This document shows, one piece after another, positions 55,208-63,458 of a stretch of 64,000 nucleotides of DNA (positions are counted from its first letter, which is position 1; each line of letters begins with the position of its first letter). The position numbers and the translations under genes are program-made. Source of the DNA: Companilactobacillus keshanensis (GTDB taxonomy: Bacteria > Bacillota > Bacilli > Lactobacillales > Lactobacillaceae); the NCBI RefSeq assembly GCF_003946205.1, contig NZ_RHOS01000006.1:62001-126000 (forward strand), read 5' to 3'. Below the pieces are notes generated by a model. That model did no database searches and was not told the origin of the DNA. It worked only from the letters and a program-made list of their open reading frames with translations.

Positions 55208-55235
55208 TTTACTCTTTCTTTACAATAAATAGACA
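55208..55235 (+). promoter_or_regulatory. PHO box upstream of pstS
   Basis: Three TTTACA-like hexamers at an exact 11-bp spacing: TTTACT (55208), TTTACA (55219), TAGACA (55230). This is the direct-repeat layout bound by PhoP/PhoB-family regulators in Gram-positives. A -10-like TATAAG follows at 55261-55266. Confidence 0.72.
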
Positions 55236-55313
55236 AAAATAATATAAGTTTACGTTACTTTATAAGAGCTTGATAACAGAGCAATAATATATTTTTTGTT
55301 AAGGGGTTTCTTT

Positions 55314-56204
55314 ATGAAAAAGAAAACAATTATTTCATCATTACTTGCGCTAGGCGCTTTAATGGCGATCACAACTGGATGTAGCAATAGCTCAAGTGCT
55401 ACTAAATCATCTTCATCTGAAGTATCAGGTAAGATTACAGCTGTTGGTTCGACTGCACTTCAACCATTGGTTGAAAAAGCCGCTGGTGATTTCCAAAAGG
55501 ATAATAGCAAGATCAATATTACTGTTCAAGGTGGGGGTTCTGGTACGGGACTTAGCCAAGTCCAAGATGGATCAGTTAAGGTCGGTAACTCAGATATCTT
55601 TGCCGAACAAAAAGATGGTATCGACGCTAAGAAACTTGTAGATCATAAAGTTGCCGTTGTTGGTATGGCACCAGTAGTTAACAAGGATGCCGGTGTTAAA
55701 AACGTTACTATGGATCAATTGAAACAAATCTTTACTGGTAAAATCACTAACTGGAAAGACCTTGGTGGAAAAGACGAAAAAATCACTGTCGTTAACCGTG
55801 CTGAAGGTAGTGGTACAAGAGCTACATTTGAATCAGCTGTATTAGGTGGGGAAAAGGCCATTAAGTCACAAGAACAAGACTCAAATGGTACTGTTCAAAA
55901 GATCGTATCTACAACACCAGGTGCTATTAGTTACCTAGCCTTCTCATACATCAACGATAAGGTTGAAGCACTATCAATCGATGACGTTAAAGCTACAGAT
56001 GATAACGTTGCTGACAACAAATGGAAAATCTGGTCATACGAACATATGTATACAAAGGGTGATCCTAAAGATGCAACAAAGAAATTCATCGAATATATGA
56101 AATCTGATGATGTTCAAAAGAAACTTGTTAAAGACATGGGCTACATCAGTACAAATGATATGAAAGTACAAAAGGACTCAAAAGGAACTGTTTCAGACAA
56201 ATAA
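55314..56204 (+). CDS. pstS: Phosphate ABC transporter substrate-binding lipoprotein PstS
   Basis: Captures inorganic phosphate outside the membrane. 296 residues. Signal peptide with lipobox ending ITTGC (lipid-linked Cys about residue 23), Ser/Thr-rich linker, then the phosphate-binding fold: AVGSTALQPLVEKAAGDF, VQGGGSGTGLSQVQDG and VVNRAEGSGTRATFES. ATG at 55314 with GGGG seven bases upstream. First gene of pstSCAB. Confidence 0.97.
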   Translation: MKKKTIISSLLALGALMAITTGCSNSSSATKSSSSEVSGKITAVGSTALQPLVEKAAGDFQKDNSKINITVQGGGSGTGLSQVQDGSVKVGNSDIFAEQKDGIDAKKLVDHKVAVVGMAPVVNKDAGVKNVTMDQLKQIFTGKITNWKDLGGKDEKITVVNRAEGSGTRATFESAVLGGEKAIKSQEQDSNGTVQKIVSTTPGAISYLAFSYINDKVEALSIDDVKATDDNVADNKWKIWSYEHMYTKGDPKDATKKFIEYMKSDDVQKKLVKDMGYISTNDMKVQKDSKGTVSDK

Positions 56205-56216
56205 TTAATTTAAAAA

Positions 56217-56257
56217 GAGCTTTGACTCCGGAGTTAATTGGTCGAAGTTCTTTTTTT
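56217..56257 (+). terminator. Partial terminator between pstS and pstC
   Basis: GAGCTTTGAC (56217-56226) pairs with GTCGAAGTTC (56241-56250), two G-U pairs, followed by seven T. It would leave more pstS than pstCAB message, the usual need for a binding protein. Confidence 0.75.
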
Positions 56258-56276
56258 CTGTCCTCAGGAGGATTTC

Positions 56277-57206
56277 ATGGACGATATTCAAACTAGATTA
56301 CAAAAGAGTTCTCGAGCAACGCGTCAAGACTACTTTGGGAAAGTTATTTGCTATTCATGTATTGGTTTAATCATCCTATTAGTAGCCTGCATTCTCTATT
56401 TCATTGCTTCTAAGGGTCTCGCAACTTTCACTAAAAATGGAGTAAATTTTTGGAATTTCTTAACCCAATCAGATTGGAAACCTGGTGATGTAGACAAATA
56501 TGGTAACCCTCAAGTGGGTGCTTTGCCAATGATCGTTACATCATTCAGCGTTACCATTTTAGCGGCATTACTAGCTACTCCATTTGCTATTGGAACTGCT
56601 ATCTTTATGACTGAAATTGCAAACAAAAGAGGCGCAAAATTTTTGCAACCTGTTATTGAATTGCTAGTTGGTATTCCCTCAGTTGTTTATGGTTTTATCG
56701 GATTATCATTGATCGTACCATTCATAAGAGGAATCTTTGGAGGAACGGGATTCGGTATTCTTTCCGGAACATTAGTTTTATTCGTTATGGTATTACCTAC
56801 TATTACTTCGTTGTCAGTTGATAGTCTTAAATCTGTTCCCATGCACTATCGCCAAGCATCCCTAGCCCTTGGTGCTACACGCTGGCAAACAATTTATAAA
56901 GTGATCTTAAAAGCTGCGGCTCCAGGATTACTTACTGCCGTTATCTTTGGTATGGCTCGTGCCTTTGGTGAAGCCCTAGCCGTCCAAATGGTTATCGGAA
57001 ACGCGATCCTAATGCCAAAGAATTTAATTTCACCAGCTTCAACTTTGACTAGTAAGTTAACAACAGAAATTGGGAATACAGTTATGGGAACATTACCAAA
57101 TAATGCTTTATGGTCCCTTGCACTGGTTCTATTATTCATGTCACTGTTGTTCAATTTGATAGTTCGATTCATTGGAAGACGAGGTAACATTAAAAATGAA
57201 CGCTAA
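56277..57206 (+). CDS. pstC: Phosphate ABC transporter permease PstC
   Basis: Inner membrane subunit of 309 residues with about six helices. Seen: GALPMIVTSFSVTILAALLATPFAIGTAIFMTE and the permease EAA loop YRQASLALGATRWQTIYKVILKAA. ATG at 56277 has AGGAGG five bases upstream; longer forms reach back into the terminator hairpin. Overlaps pstA by 11 bases. Confidence 0.97.
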   Translation: MDDIQTRLQKSSRATRQDYFGKVICYSCIGLIILLVACILYFIASKGLATFTKNGVNFWNFLTQSDWKPGDVDKYGNPQVGALPMIVTSFSVTILAALLATPFAIGTAIFMTEIANKRGAKFLQPVIELLVGIPSVVYGFIGLSLIVPFIRGIFGGTGFGILSGTLVLFVMVLPTITSLSVDSLKSVPMHYRQASLALGATRWQTIYKVILKAAAPGLLTAVIFGMARAFGEALAVQMVIGNAILMPKNLISPASTLTSKLTTEIGNTVMGTLPNNALWSLALVLLFMSLLFNLIVRFIGRRGNIKNER

Positions 57207-58083
57207 AAAATCTGATAAACTCGCCACAGGCATGATTTATGGACTAGTTGGAATAGTCGTTTCTATTCTAGTTGCTCTGCTCGGTTATATTCTCTATAAC
57301 GGAGTCCCTGATATAAACTGGCATTTTCTGACATCAGAAGCACAATCCTTTAGTGCCGGTGGTGGTGTCCGTGATCAGCTTTTCAATTCACTCTACCTAT
57401 TAGTGTTAGCCTTAATAATTTCTTTCCCGATTGCCCTAGGTGCAGGTATCTACTTATCCGAATATGCTAAAGACAATTGGGTAACTGATATTATCAGAAC
57501 TTCCATCGAAGTTTTGAGCTCACTACCATCAGTTGTTGTTGGATTATTCGGTTACTTACTACTAGTTATTCAACTAAACATGGGATTCTCAATTTTAGCT
57601 GGTGCAATTGCTTTAACTTTCTTCAATTTGCCACTTCTAACTAGAAATATTGAAGAATCTCTTCGAAGTGTCCCTGATCTTCAAAGAGAAGCTGGTACAT
57701 CCCTAGGATTATCCGGTTGGAAAACTATTACCAAAATCATTTTACCAATGGCATTGCCAGGAATATTAACTGGATTGATTCTCTGCTCAGGAAGAATTTT
57801 TGGTGAAGCAGCTGCCTTGATTTATACGGCTGGTCAAAGTGCACCTAGCGTAGACTATGGAAATTGGAATCTGTTCACTGAAACAAGTTTTCTAAATCCT
57901 ATGCGTCCAGCCGAAACATTGGCTGTTCATATTTGGAAAGTTAACACTGAGAGTGTTACTCCAGATTCGAGTGCAATTTCCAGTGCATCATCTGCCGTAT
58001 TAATTATTGTTATCTTGATCTTTAATCTGGGTGCCAGATATCTTGGTAACAAACTATTTAAGAAAATGACTGCCTCAAAGTGA
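57196..58083 (+). CDS. pstA: Phosphate ABC transporter permease PstA
   Basis: Second permease subunit, 295 residues. Seen: GGGVRDQLFNSLYLLVLALIISFPIALGAGIYLSEYA and the EAA loop QREAGTSLGLSGWKTITKIILPMALPG. GAGGT lies 11 bases before the ATG at 57196, inside the pstC 3' end. Confidence 0.97.
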   Translation: MNAKKSDKLATGMIYGLVGIVVSILVALLGYILYNGVPDINWHFLTSEAQSFSAGGGVRDQLFNSLYLLVLALIISFPIALGAGIYLSEYAKDNWVTDIIRTSIEVLSSLPSVVVGLFGYLLLVIQLNMGFSILAGAIALTFFNLPLLTRNIEESLRSVPDLQREAGTSLGLSGWKTITKIILPMALPGILTGLILCSGRIFGEAAALIYTAGQSAPSVDYGNWNLFTETSFLNPMRPAETLAVHIWKVNTESVTPDSSAISSASSAVLIIVILIFNLGARYLGNKLFKKMTASK

Positions 58084-58093
58084 GGATAACTGC

Positions 58094-58888
58094 TTGAAAA
58101 CATATGACTTTAATCAACAATACATCAGCAAAATAGAGCAAGAGGTCGCGCTTTCGACTGAAAATGTCCAAGTTCATTATGGTAAAAGCCATGCAATCTT
58201 TGATGCTAGCTTAGACTTTCCTCGCTTCCAGATCACTTCACTGATCGGCGCATCTGGATCTGGTAAATCTACTTACCTAAGGTGTCTCAATCGGATGAAT
58301 GACCGCATTGCTCAAGTCGATGGTAAAATTTTATACAGAAATACCGATATAAATTCTAAAACCATCAATGTTTATGAGGTTAGACGACACATTGGAATGG
58401 TATTCCAACGTCCTAATCCTTTTGCAAAGTCGATTCGTGAAAACATTCTTTTTGCATTAAAGAATAACGGGATCAACGATAAGAAAGAGTTGCAAGAACG
58501 CCTTGAAACCAGTTTGCGTGACGCCGCTCTCTGGGATGAAGTTAAGGATGACTTAGATAAAAGTGCTTTAGCCTTATCTGGTGGTCAACAACAACGTCTC
58601 TGTATTGCTCGTTCAATTGCCATGCATCCTGATATTTTATTACTGGATGAACCAGCCAGCGCCTTAGATCCAATTTCAACTTCCAAAATAGAAGAAACCC
58701 TTAAATTGCTTAGTAAAAGTTACACGATTATTATCGTAACCCACAATATGCAGCAGGCCTCACGAATCAGTGATTATACAGCCTTCTTCCACATGGGACA
58801 CATAATTGAATATAATCAAACCAAGAATATTTTTACCGCTCCAGAAATTAAGGCCACTGAAGATTACATCTCCGGAGACTTTGGATAA
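58094..58888 (+). CDS. pstB: Phosphate ABC transporter ATP-binding protein PstB
   Basis: ATPase subunit, 264 residues. Seen: Walker A GASGSGKSTYLRCLNRMND, Q-loop VFQRPNPF, signature LSGGQQQRLCIARSIA, Walker B ILLLDEPASALDP, His switch IIVTHNM. It starts at TTG (58094) behind GAGGAT; no in-frame ATG fits. Only one pstB copy is present, and no phoU follows. Confidence 0.97.
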   Translation: MKTYDFNQQYISKIEQEVALSTENVQVHYGKSHAIFDASLDFPRFQITSLIGASGSGKSTYLRCLNRMNDRIAQVDGKILYRNTDINSKTINVYEVRRHIGMVFQRPNPFAKSIRENILFALKNNGINDKKELQERLETSLRDAALWDEVKDDLDKSALALSGGQQQRLCIARSIAMHPDILLLDEPASALDPISTSKIEETLKLLSKSYTIIIVTHNMQQASRISDYTAFFHMGHIIEYNQTKNIFTAPEIKATEDYISGDFG

Positions 58889-58923
58889 AAAAGATTGAAT
58901 CCGCTTGGATTCAATCTTTTTTT
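58887..58923. terminator. Bidirectional terminator between pstB and pyruvate oxidase
   Basis: AAAAAGATTGAATCC / GGATTCAATCTTTTT perfect stem with GCTT loop (58888-58921). Confidence 0.95.
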
Positions 58924-58928
58924 GTATC

Positions 58929-60689
58929 TTATTTATTATCACCCTTGGCTCTCAACAATTCGCCTAATGATGGTTGTTCAGATACATCAATTCCATATTG
59001 TTTAGAATAAGCATCTACTGCATCCTTACCATATAATTTCTCATCAAGTGGCATAAAAGCTGTAGCAACGGGATCATCTTGTTTAATTACAGCGTTAATG
59101 ACGATTGGTTTATCATTACCGTTTGCTTGTAATTCTTGAACTTTCTTAAATACATCATCAACATCTTTGATCGATGAAACTGTGAAGCCAATGCCACCTA
59201 AACCTTCTGCAACTTTGGCCCAGTCAGCACCGGTTAGATCAACACCATATAAATGTTGTTTAGTAGCAACCTGCTCATAATAAATGAAACCTAATCTTTC
59301 ATTTGAGAAGACCACGTTAATTACTGGTAACTTGTAACGCGCTTCAGTAATCAAATCCGGTGCAACCATTGAAAATCCACCATCACCTGAGAATGACCAA
59401 CTCTGAGCATCAGAAACACTCAAAGCTCCTGACAATCCAGCTGGTAAACCAAAGCCCATTGTGGCAAATAAACCTGACAACGCAAAACGTTGATTCTTGT
59501 TCATTGGCAATCCACGAACGGCCCACTCTGAAACGTTACCTGTATCAACTCCGAAAGTATCATTTGGTCCGGCTAATTCTTTTACTTTAGCCATAACTGT
59601 TTCAGGATTCAAACCTTTACTGTCATCTTTTGAAAGCTTAACTAACCAGTTATCCCAATTCTTCTTGTTTTCTTGGTTTGCCTTTAGCCAATCACTAGCT
59701 GGCAATGTGTCACCTGTATCTATCAAAGCCTGCAAATAACTCTTGGCGTCAGAAATAACTGCATAGTCAACGTCAACCGTTTTACCAATATCGTAAGGAT
59801 TGTTATTTACTTCAATGATCTTCAAATCTTTAGGCCAGAATCCAGCAAATGGAAATTCTGAACCGAGGAACAAAATAAGATCAGCATGTTGTAAAGCTTC
59901 AAATCCTGACTTACTTCCTAAACGTCCAAAAGTACCAATAAAGTTAGGGTGGTCAGTACTGATAACCCCAGTTGCAGGTACAGTATTCATAATTGGTAAA
60001 TTGAATTGTTCTGCAAACTTTTGCAAAACATCTTTAGCACCCAATAATCCGCGACCAGCATAAACTAGTGGGTGTTTAGCTTCTTTTAACATCTTTAAAG
60101 TATTTTCAACATCAGCCGCATTGATAACTTGTGAAAAATCATTTTCAACAACTTTTGGTGTCTTAGGTGAGACATAATCAATTTCTTTATTGGTTAAGTC
60201 TTCTGGTAATGTAACCACAGCGACACCCTTTTGACGATAAGCTTCTCTAATTGCTTGATTAATAACGTATGGAATTTGTTCTGCAGTTGTAACGGTACGA
60301 TTATAAACCGATACATCTTCAAACATTGGTGTTTCATCCATTTCTTGGAAATAGTTAGTGTTCATAACTGTTTGTGGTACTTGACCAACTAAAGCTAGAA
60401 CTGGAACATGATCCATTTTTGCATCATACAAACCATTGAAAAGATGCGTTGCACCAGGACCGGCTGAACCAAAGGTTACACCGATTTTGCCTGTAAACTT
60501 GGCGTCGGCTGATGCGGCAATAGCGCCAACTTCCTCATGACGTACTTGGATATATTTAATGTTTTCTTTCTCTAAATACAATCCTTCAACAGTATGGTTG
60601 ATTGATCCCCCTGGAATACCATAGACTTGCTTTACTCCCCACTCTTCTAATACTTTTACTAAAGCTTGTCCTGCAATCATTTTTGTCAT
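58929..60689 (-). CDS. Pyruvate oxidase
   Basis: Thiamine-diphosphate and FAD enzyme converting pyruvate, phosphate and O2 to acetyl phosphate, CO2 and H2O2; 586 residues, cytosolic. Seen: the TPP-activating Glu in IQVRHEEVGAIAASADAKFTG, FAD-binding middle domain, and the C-terminal TPP motif SGDGGFSMVAPDLITEARYKLPVINVVFSNERLGFIYYEQ. Similar to POX of Lactobacillus plantarum and SpxB of streptococci. A cre and an inverted repeat in its leader point to control by CcpA. It lies next to the phosphate importer, and the reaction consumes phosphate. Confidence 0.93.
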   Translation of the reverse strand: MTKMIAGQALVKVLEEWGVKQVYGIPGGSINHTVEGLYLEKENIKYIQVRHEEVGAIAASADAKFTGKIGVTFGSAGPGATHLFNGLYDAKMDHVPVLALVGQVPQTVMNTNYFQEMDETPMFEDVSVYNRTVTTAEQIPYVINQAIREAYRQKGVAVVTLPEDLTNKEIDYVSPKTPKVVENDFSQVINAADVENTLKMLKEAKHPLVYAGRGLLGAKDVLQKFAEQFNLPIMNTVPATGVISTDHPNFIGTFGRLGSKSGFEALQHADLILFLGSEFPFAGFWPKDLKIIEVNNNPYDIGKTVDVDYAVISDAKSYLQALIDTGDTLPASDWLKANQENKKNWDNWLVKLSKDDSKGLNPETVMAKVKELAGPNDTFGVDTGNVSEWAVRGLPMNKNQRFALSGLFATMGFGLPAGLSGALSVSDAQSWSFSGDGGFSMVAPDLITEARYKLPVINVVFSNERLGFIYYEQVATKQHLYGVDLTGADWAKVAEGLGGIGFTVSSIKDVDDVFKKVQELQANGNDKPIVINAVIKQDDPVATAFMPLDEKLYGKDAVDAYSKQYGIDVSEQPSLGELLRAKGDNK

Positions 60690-60714
60690 AATTCCACTTT
60701 CTCTCTCTGAAATT

Positions 60715-60732
60715 AACGAGATTTATCTCGTT
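60715..60732 (-). promoter_or_regulatory. 18-bp inverted repeat in pyruvate oxidase leader
   Basis: AACGAGAT-TT-ATCTCGTT, perfect 8-bp arms. It lies between the cre site and the ribosome binding site, as an operator or an mRNA hairpin. The 2-nt centre is too tight for a stable RNA loop, so DNA binding is favoured. Confidence 0.5.
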
Positions 60733-60733
60733 T

Positions 60734-60783
60734 TGAAAACGAATACAGTGATCATTTTTATTCTAATAGGGTACATTTGTCAA
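60734..60783 (-). promoter_or_regulatory. Pyruvate oxidase promoter with cre site
   Basis: Minus strand: TTGACA (60778-60783), 17-bp spacer, TAAAAA (60755-60760), then cre TGAAAACGAATACA (plus strand 60734-60747; one mismatch to consensus) just after the expected start of transcription. A CcpA roadblock in the presence of glucose is expected. Confidence 0.7.
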
Positions 60784-60820
60784 CTATCTTTTCTCGGCGG
60801 TAGAAAAGTATTTATTCAAT

Positions 60821-60848
60821 TTTACAAAAAAATATTTTCAATTATAGA
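60821..60848 (+). promoter_or_regulatory. Promoter of amino-acid permease gene
   Basis: TTTACA (60821-60826), 16-bp spacer, TATAGA (60843-60848), about 70 bp before the start codon. Divergent from the pyruvate oxidase promoter. Confidence 0.5.
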
Positions 60849-60920
60849 AATTCATTATTGTGGAATAATAAATTTAGAGGCCTTAAACTATCCGCAATAA
60901 AACAAAGGCGGTGTTGCTTC

Positions 60921-62330
60921 ATGAATGTATTTGAAAAAAAAGACATTAATGAATTGCTTAATAGAACTTCCCCCTTGAAACGAACTCTACATACATGGGA
61001 TCTTACTTTCTTGGGGATCGGCGCTATCATCGGAACTGGTATTTTTGTTCTAACTGGTAAAGGTGCCTTAACGACCGGTCCTTCTCTAGCATTATCATTT
61101 TTGATTGCGGCTATCTGTTGTGGCTTTGCGGGATTGTGTTACGCAGAGTTTGCTTCTATGGCTCCCGTTGCTGGATCAGCCTACACTTATTCTTATATTT
61201 CTTTTGGTGAAATCATTGCTTTCATTATTGGATGGGATTTAATTCTTGAATATGCTTTAGGAGCCGCAACCGTTGCAGCCGGCTGGTCAGGCTATTTTGT
61301 CAATCTAATGAGTAATTTAGGTATTCATATTCCAAGTGCCTTAACCGCGGCGGCTGGAACCACTCCTGGAATTAAAACTTACTTCAATCTTCCAGCATTT
61401 TTGATTGTAATTCTGATTACTTCCATTATTGCAATGGGTATAAATCAGACAAAACGTGTCAACGATACTATGGTTGTAATCAAATTAGCTGTTATTCTGT
61501 TATTCATTGTCTGTACCGTTTGGTTCGTAAAACCTCAAAACTGGAAACCATTTACACCTTACGGTATTTATTCATTCCACAACGGTACGGCTTCAGGTGT
61601 CATCCCTGCCGCATCAATTGTTTTCTTCTCATTTATTGGATTTGATTCTGTATCTTCCAGTGCTGAAGAAACAGTCAATCCAAGTAAAACTCTTCCAAGA
61701 GGTATTCTCTACTCACTAGGTATTTCCACTGTTCTATATATCGTTATGACTTTGATCATGACTGGAGTTGTTAAATACACCGTTTTTGCAAAATTTCTTG
61801 ATGCACCAATTTTAGCCGTATTAAAAGCAACAGGACAAACATGGCTGAGTATCATCGTCAGTATCGGAGCTATTTTAGGAATGACAACCGTTATCCTTGT
61901 TCAACTCTATGGACAATCAAGAATTACTTACTCAATGTCTCGTGATGGATTGTTTCCTAAGTTCTTTGGTGATGTCAGTTTACAACATCAAACACCTTAT
62001 AAGGGTACATGGTTCTTTGGAATCATTACAGCCTTAGCAGCTGGTATAGTTAACTTAAATATTCTATCTGAACTAGTTAACATTGGTACTCTGACGGCCT
62101 TTATCCTTGTTTCAGCTGGTGTTCTTTGGATGAGACACAAACATCCAGAAATTCATCGTGGATTCAGAGCACCATGGGTACCAGTCACACCTATCATTGC
62201 CATTCTTTTCTGTATAATGTTAGTTATTGGACTAAACTGGGAAACATGGCTAAGATTTATCGTCTGGTTTGCAATTGGACTATGTGTCTACTTTGGTTAT
62301 TCATATAAACATTCTAAAATCAGAGCATAA
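60921..62330 (+). CDS. APC-family amino acid permease
   Basis: 469 residues, 12-14 hydrophobic segments. The start TWDLTFLGIGAIIGTGIFVLTGKGA is the helix-1 substrate motif of the cationic amino acid/YfnA-like branch, and FFSFIGFDSVSSSAEETVNPSKTLPRGI is helix 6 with its loop. ATG at 60921 has GGCGGTG eight bases upstream; a longer frame from 60858 adds 21 residues without support. Monocistronic. Substrate not determinable. Confidence 0.92.
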   Translation: MNVFEKKDINELLNRTSPLKRTLHTWDLTFLGIGAIIGTGIFVLTGKGALTTGPSLALSFLIAAICCGFAGLCYAEFASMAPVAGSAYTYSYISFGEIIAFIIGWDLILEYALGAATVAAGWSGYFVNLMSNLGIHIPSALTAAAGTTPGIKTYFNLPAFLIVILITSIIAMGINQTKRVNDTMVVIKLAVILLFIVCTVWFVKPQNWKPFTPYGIYSFHNGTASGVIPAASIVFFSFIGFDSVSSSAEETVNPSKTLPRGILYSLGISTVLYIVMTLIMTGVVKYTVFAKFLDAPILAVLKATGQTWLSIIVSIGAILGMTTVILVQLYGQSRITYSMSRDGLFPKFFGDVSLQHQTPYKGTWFFGIITALAAGIVNLNILSELVNIGTLTAFILVSAGVLWMRHKHPEIHRGFRAPWVPVTPIIAILFCIMLVIGLNWETWLRFIVWFAIGLCVYFGYSYKHSKIRA

Positions 62331-62367
62331 CAAAAAGCTGACGAATCAAGCTTCATCAGCTTTTTGT
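62331..62367. terminator. Bidirectional terminator after the permease
   Basis: CAAAAAGCTGA (62331-62341) / TCAGCTTTTTG (62356-62366). It overlaps the 3' end of the converging small membrane protein gene. Confidence 0.88.
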
Positions 62368-62672
62368 TTGTTCAAAATAATACCCCAAATAGCAGGTATT
62401 AAATATAACCAGTTACTGATCAAACCAATTGCCAATAAAACAATTGACCAGTAAATATTTTTATGTAATTTTTTAATCGAAATTCCCACTACGACTTGAA
62501 TAATAATGACTAATATTAAAATAATAATTGCTAAAATGGTTGATGACATATCATATGGAATCGATGTTTTATATTTAGGATGAAGCAGAGAAATCAAAGA
62601 GATACTTATCATACTGAAATTGCTCAGCCAGAAAACAATCCAACCGCTTATTTGTGCCTTACTGTTACTCAT
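62346..62672 (-). CDS. Small four-helix membrane protein, paralog A
   Basis: 108 residues with about four transmembrane segments and a short basic tail. It is clearly paralogous to the next gene: both share GW..FW.SN near the start, SLI..HP, a KLH..NYWSIVLL-type loop (KKLHKNIYWSIVLLAIG) and NWLYLIPAIWGIILN. I do not recognise a named family; immunity or stress roles would be guesses. Starts at ATG 62672, last of two tandem copies. Confidence 0.75.
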   Translation of the reverse strand: MSNSKAQISGWIVFWLSNFSMISISLISLLHPKYKTSIPYDMSSTILAIIILILVIIIQVVVGISIKKLHKNIYWSIVLLAIGLISNWLYLIPAIWGIILNKQKADEA

Positions 62673-62704
62673 AATATTTACCCCAAAATTAGTTTACCAT
62701 GTTA

Positions 62705-63046
62705 TTAAGGATTTGATTTAACGTCATCCGATTTTTGATTTAATATCATACCCCAGATAGCCGAAACAACATAGAACCAATTGAAGAAAATTCCAATTAT
62801 TAATAGCACAATCGACCAATAATTTTCATCATGAAGTCTTTTTATTGCTACACCTGCCATTCCTTGTATAAAAACTACAAAGAATAAGAACATGCCTAGA
62901 GCAAAACCAGCAGATAAAAAATCATGCGGAATAATGGTTGGATCATTTGGATGAATCGTAGATATGACAGAGACTGCCACTATGGCAAGATTACTTATCC
63001 AAAAGAATATCCATCCAAATATCTGCGCACCACTCACTCTTCTCAT
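62705..63046 (-). CDS. Small four-helix membrane protein, paralog B
   Basis: 113 residues, about four transmembrane segments. Paralog of the gene 33 bp downstream; matching parts are IFGWIFFWISNLAIVAVSVIS, IHPNDPTIIPHDFLSAG, KRLHDENYWSIVLLIIGIFFNWFYVVSAIWGMILN. GAGGAGG precedes the ATG. The two are probably co-transcribed. Function unknown. Confidence 0.75.
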   Translation of the reverse strand: MRRVSGAQIFGWIFFWISNLAIVAVSVISTIHPNDPTIIPHDFLSAGFALGMFLFFVVFIQGMAGVAIKRLHDENYWSIVLLIIGIFFNWFYVVSAIWGMILNQKSDDVKSNP

Positions 63047-63115
63047 ATAGACTTCCTCCTCATTGATAATAGCGTACCATTAATTATTAAATATTCCGAT
63101 TGACGTTGCGGCAAT

Positions 63116-63147
63116 AAAAAAAATCATATCTACTTGATATGATTTTT
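63116..63147 (-). terminator. Terminator after the 81-residue membrane protein
   Basis: AAAAATCATATC / GATATGATTTTT stem (63119-63130 with 63136-63147), flanked by A and T runs, just past the stop codon. Confidence 0.88.
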
Positions 63148-63150
63148 ATA

Positions 63151-63396
63151 TTAATTATTAAAAAATGATGTTAGAACTAAGAAAACTATTCCACCGACAA
63201 TGACACCAATTCCGACGATGAAGAAATTCCAAAGTCCTAAAAATCCACATACTATTAAGATTATTCCGATGATCGGATGACGTAACAAAGCCGCTCCGGT
63301 CTTAATAAGTAGCCAAATAATAACTAGAATTGCTACTCCAATCGCTATCAACAAAGGTGCGCTACTAGCGGTGCTTGTCGCCATTAATGTGAACAT
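63151..63396 (-). CDS. Small membrane protein
   Basis: 81 residues with two or three hydrophobic segments (LLIAIGVAILVIIWLLIKTGAAL, HPIIGIILIVCGFLGLW, FIVGIGVIVGGIVFLVL). ATG at 63396 is preceded by AAGGAGGAG. Probably co-located with the other small membrane proteins by chance or function; no family recognised. Confidence 0.7.
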   Translation of the reverse strand: MFTLMATSTASSAPLLIAIGVAILVIIWLLIKTGAALLRHPIIGIILIVCGFLGLWNFFIVGIGVIVGGIVFLVLTSFFNN

Positions 63397-63458
63397 TCGA
63401 CTCCTCCTTATTTAGACTAGATTATATCATTTAAACTATTAAAGTATACGAATGACAA

